NCBI GenBank assembly: GCA_946186335.1
Contig: CAMHMW010000040.1
Coordinates: 1 to 13,104, forward strand
Length of the DNA: 13,104 nucleotides
Direction: 5' to 3'
DNA from: an uncultured Candidatus Melainabacteria bacterium
GTDB lineage: Bacteria; Cyanobacteriota; Vampirovibrionia; Gastranaerophilales; Gastranaerophilaceae
Positions 12,321 to 13,104 of this stretch are shown piece by piece; within the stretch, counting starts at the first letter, position 1; every line of letters starts with the position of its first letter. Position numbers and translations under genes: made by a program. A model generated the notes under the pieces. The model worked only from the letters and a program-made list of their open reading frames with translations, did not search any database and was not told the DNA's origin.

Positions 12321-13104
12321 TTTTTCAGGATATACGTCCCATTGAATATCCTCATTGCGTCTGAACCATGTTAACTGACGTTTGGCATATCTGCGTGTAT
12401 TTTGTTTTAGAATTTCTTTTGCTTCTTCTAAGGTGTTCTCCCCGTTTAGGTATGAAATTATTTCGCGGTAACCGATTGTACCTGTCAAATTAGGAATATA
12501 ACCGTGCTTATTCAGTAAAGATTTTGTTTCATCAACAAGTCCTGACTCTATCATAACATCAACCCGCTTATCAATTCGTTCATATAATGTTTTTCTGTCG
12601 AAATTTTTTCCTATCCACTCCGTATTATATTTGGTTTTGCCGATACCTCTTGAATCTGCAAGGGTGGTATTTGTAGTTTTAATTATTTCAATTGCACGGA
12701 TAATTTTTCGTCTGTCGTTAGTATTTATAAGGTTTCTCGCATTTTTATCAAGTTTATCTAGTTCTTTGTACAATTCCTCCGTATCAAGTTTATTTAAACG
12801 TACTCTGAGCTTCTTATCAGGCGCAATCTTTGGAATATCAAAATTCCTCAGTAAAGTATCAATATATAAACCTGTTCCTCCGACAATAATAGGAGTTTTA
12901 CCACGTTTTAGTATGTCGTCTATAATTTTTTCAGCCTCTGATTTATATAGAGCAACAGAATATTCAAATTCCGGTTCTACAATATCTATCATATAATGCT
13001 GAACCCCATCACGCTCATTTACTGTCGGTTTTGCTGTTCCTATGTCAAAACCTTTATAAACAAGTCGTGAATCTGCTGAAACTATTTCTCCGTCAATCTT
13101 TTTT
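12309..13104 (-). CDS. miaA: tRNA dimethylallyltransferase MiaA (5' partial at the window edge)
   Basis: Transfers a dimethylallyl group to N6 of A37 in tRNAs that read UNN codons, the first step to ms2i6A. About 264 residues are visible; the N-terminal 20-25 residues with the GxTxxGK P-loop lie beyond base 13104. The open frame continues upstream of the ATG at 12992 as KKIDGEIVSADSRLVYKGFD followed by IGTAKP, which is the diagnostic MiaA core, so that ATG is not the start. Further motifs are HYMIDIVEP, VGGTGLYIDTLL, NDRRKIIRAIEI and a TGTIGYREIISYLNGE helix, ending in NTRRYAKRQLTWFRRN. No signs of decay. The convergent neighbour overlaps its 3' end. The nearby tRNA-Leu(CAA) reads UUG and would be a substrate. 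Confidence 0.96.
   Translation of the reverse strand, partial: KKIDGEIVSADSRLVYKGFDIGTAKPTVNERDGVQHYMIDIVEPEFEYSVALYKSEAEKIIDDILKRGKTPIIVGGTGLYIDTLLRNFDIPKIAPDKKLRVRLNKLDTEELYKELDKLDKNARNLINTNDRRKIIRAIEIIKTTNTTLADSRGIGKTKYNTEWIGKNFDRKTLYERIDKRVDVMIESGLVDETKSLLNKHGYIPNLTGTIGYREIISYLNGENTLEEAKEILKQNTRRYAKRQLTWFRRNEDIQWDVYPEKLHR

Noticed and set aside
12631..12996. Plus-strand open frame inside miaA
   Set aside because: Hydrophobic, serine-rich translation typical of the antisense of a real gene; miaA is unambiguous on the other strand.
12993..13104. Treating the miaA ATG at 12992 as a true start with non-coding DNA upstream
   Set aside because: The frame upstream encodes the diagnostic IGTAKP segment, so the gene continues past the window edge.
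12309..13104. Leu in the MiaA DSRLVY motif as a lost catalytic residue (often DSxQVY)
   Set aside because: E. coli MiaA also has a leucine-containing form (DSALIY), so this is normal variation.
1..13104. Mobile elements, CRISPR arrays, prophage or defence cluster
   Set aside because: No transposase, integrase, direct-repeat arrays or defence-type genes were found; the genes are ordinary chromosomal ones.

Overview
This AT-rich window most likely comes from a non-photosynthetic relative of cyanobacteria (Vampirovibrionia/Melainabacteria, perhaps a gut-type Gastranaerophilales). The best taxonomic clue is FtsZ, whose N-terminal segment reads like cyanobacterial FtsZ (GVDFW..NTD, PFTFEG, NVDFADV). 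A superoxide reductase plus ferritin also suits an anaerobe. This assignment is an inference from memory of the families; no search was run.

Layout. 1-605: C-terminal end of a coiled-coil protein cut by the window edge. 598-1258 (minus): superoxide reductase, preceded by a large SRP RNA with an Alu-like 5' domain, which fills the only long gene-free gap. 1390-1896: ferritin with its own terminator. 1998-4262: a two-gene signalling operon, a soluble REC-PAS-histidine kinase followed directly by a NarL/LuxR-type response regulator. 4307-5764: exported protein, probably a lipoprotein. 5761-6015 (minus): small GIY-YIG protein, divergent from NAD kinase (6064-6852). 6957-8141: ftsZ with a promoter and SD, ending at a bidirectional terminator shared with a minus-strand secreted protein (8186-8974). 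9106-9191: tRNA-Leu(CAA). 9295-9450: 51-residue membrane peptide. 9440-10276 (minus): secreted protein of unknown function, divergent from an operon (10322-12320) of WecG/TagA glycosyltransferase, transketolase N-terminal subunit and YhcH/YiaL-family protein. 12309-13104 (minus): miaA, cut at its N-terminus.

Two structural themes run through the window. First, at least eight genes have a -10 hexamer only 6-9 nt before the ATG and no Shine-Dalgarno sequence, which predicts leaderless or near-leaderless mRNAs. The other first genes (superoxide reductase, ferritin, ftsZ) have good SD sequences. Two divergent pairs (GIY-YIG/nadK and the 10276/10322 genes) share very short back-to-back promoter regions. 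Second, four convergent pairs overlap at their 3' ends by 4-12 bp, without an intrinsic terminator between them.

No mobile element, CRISPR array, prophage or defence locus was seen. The most noteworthy items are the Alu-type SRP RNA, the leaderless promoter architecture, and a transketolase N-half with no C-half beside it.
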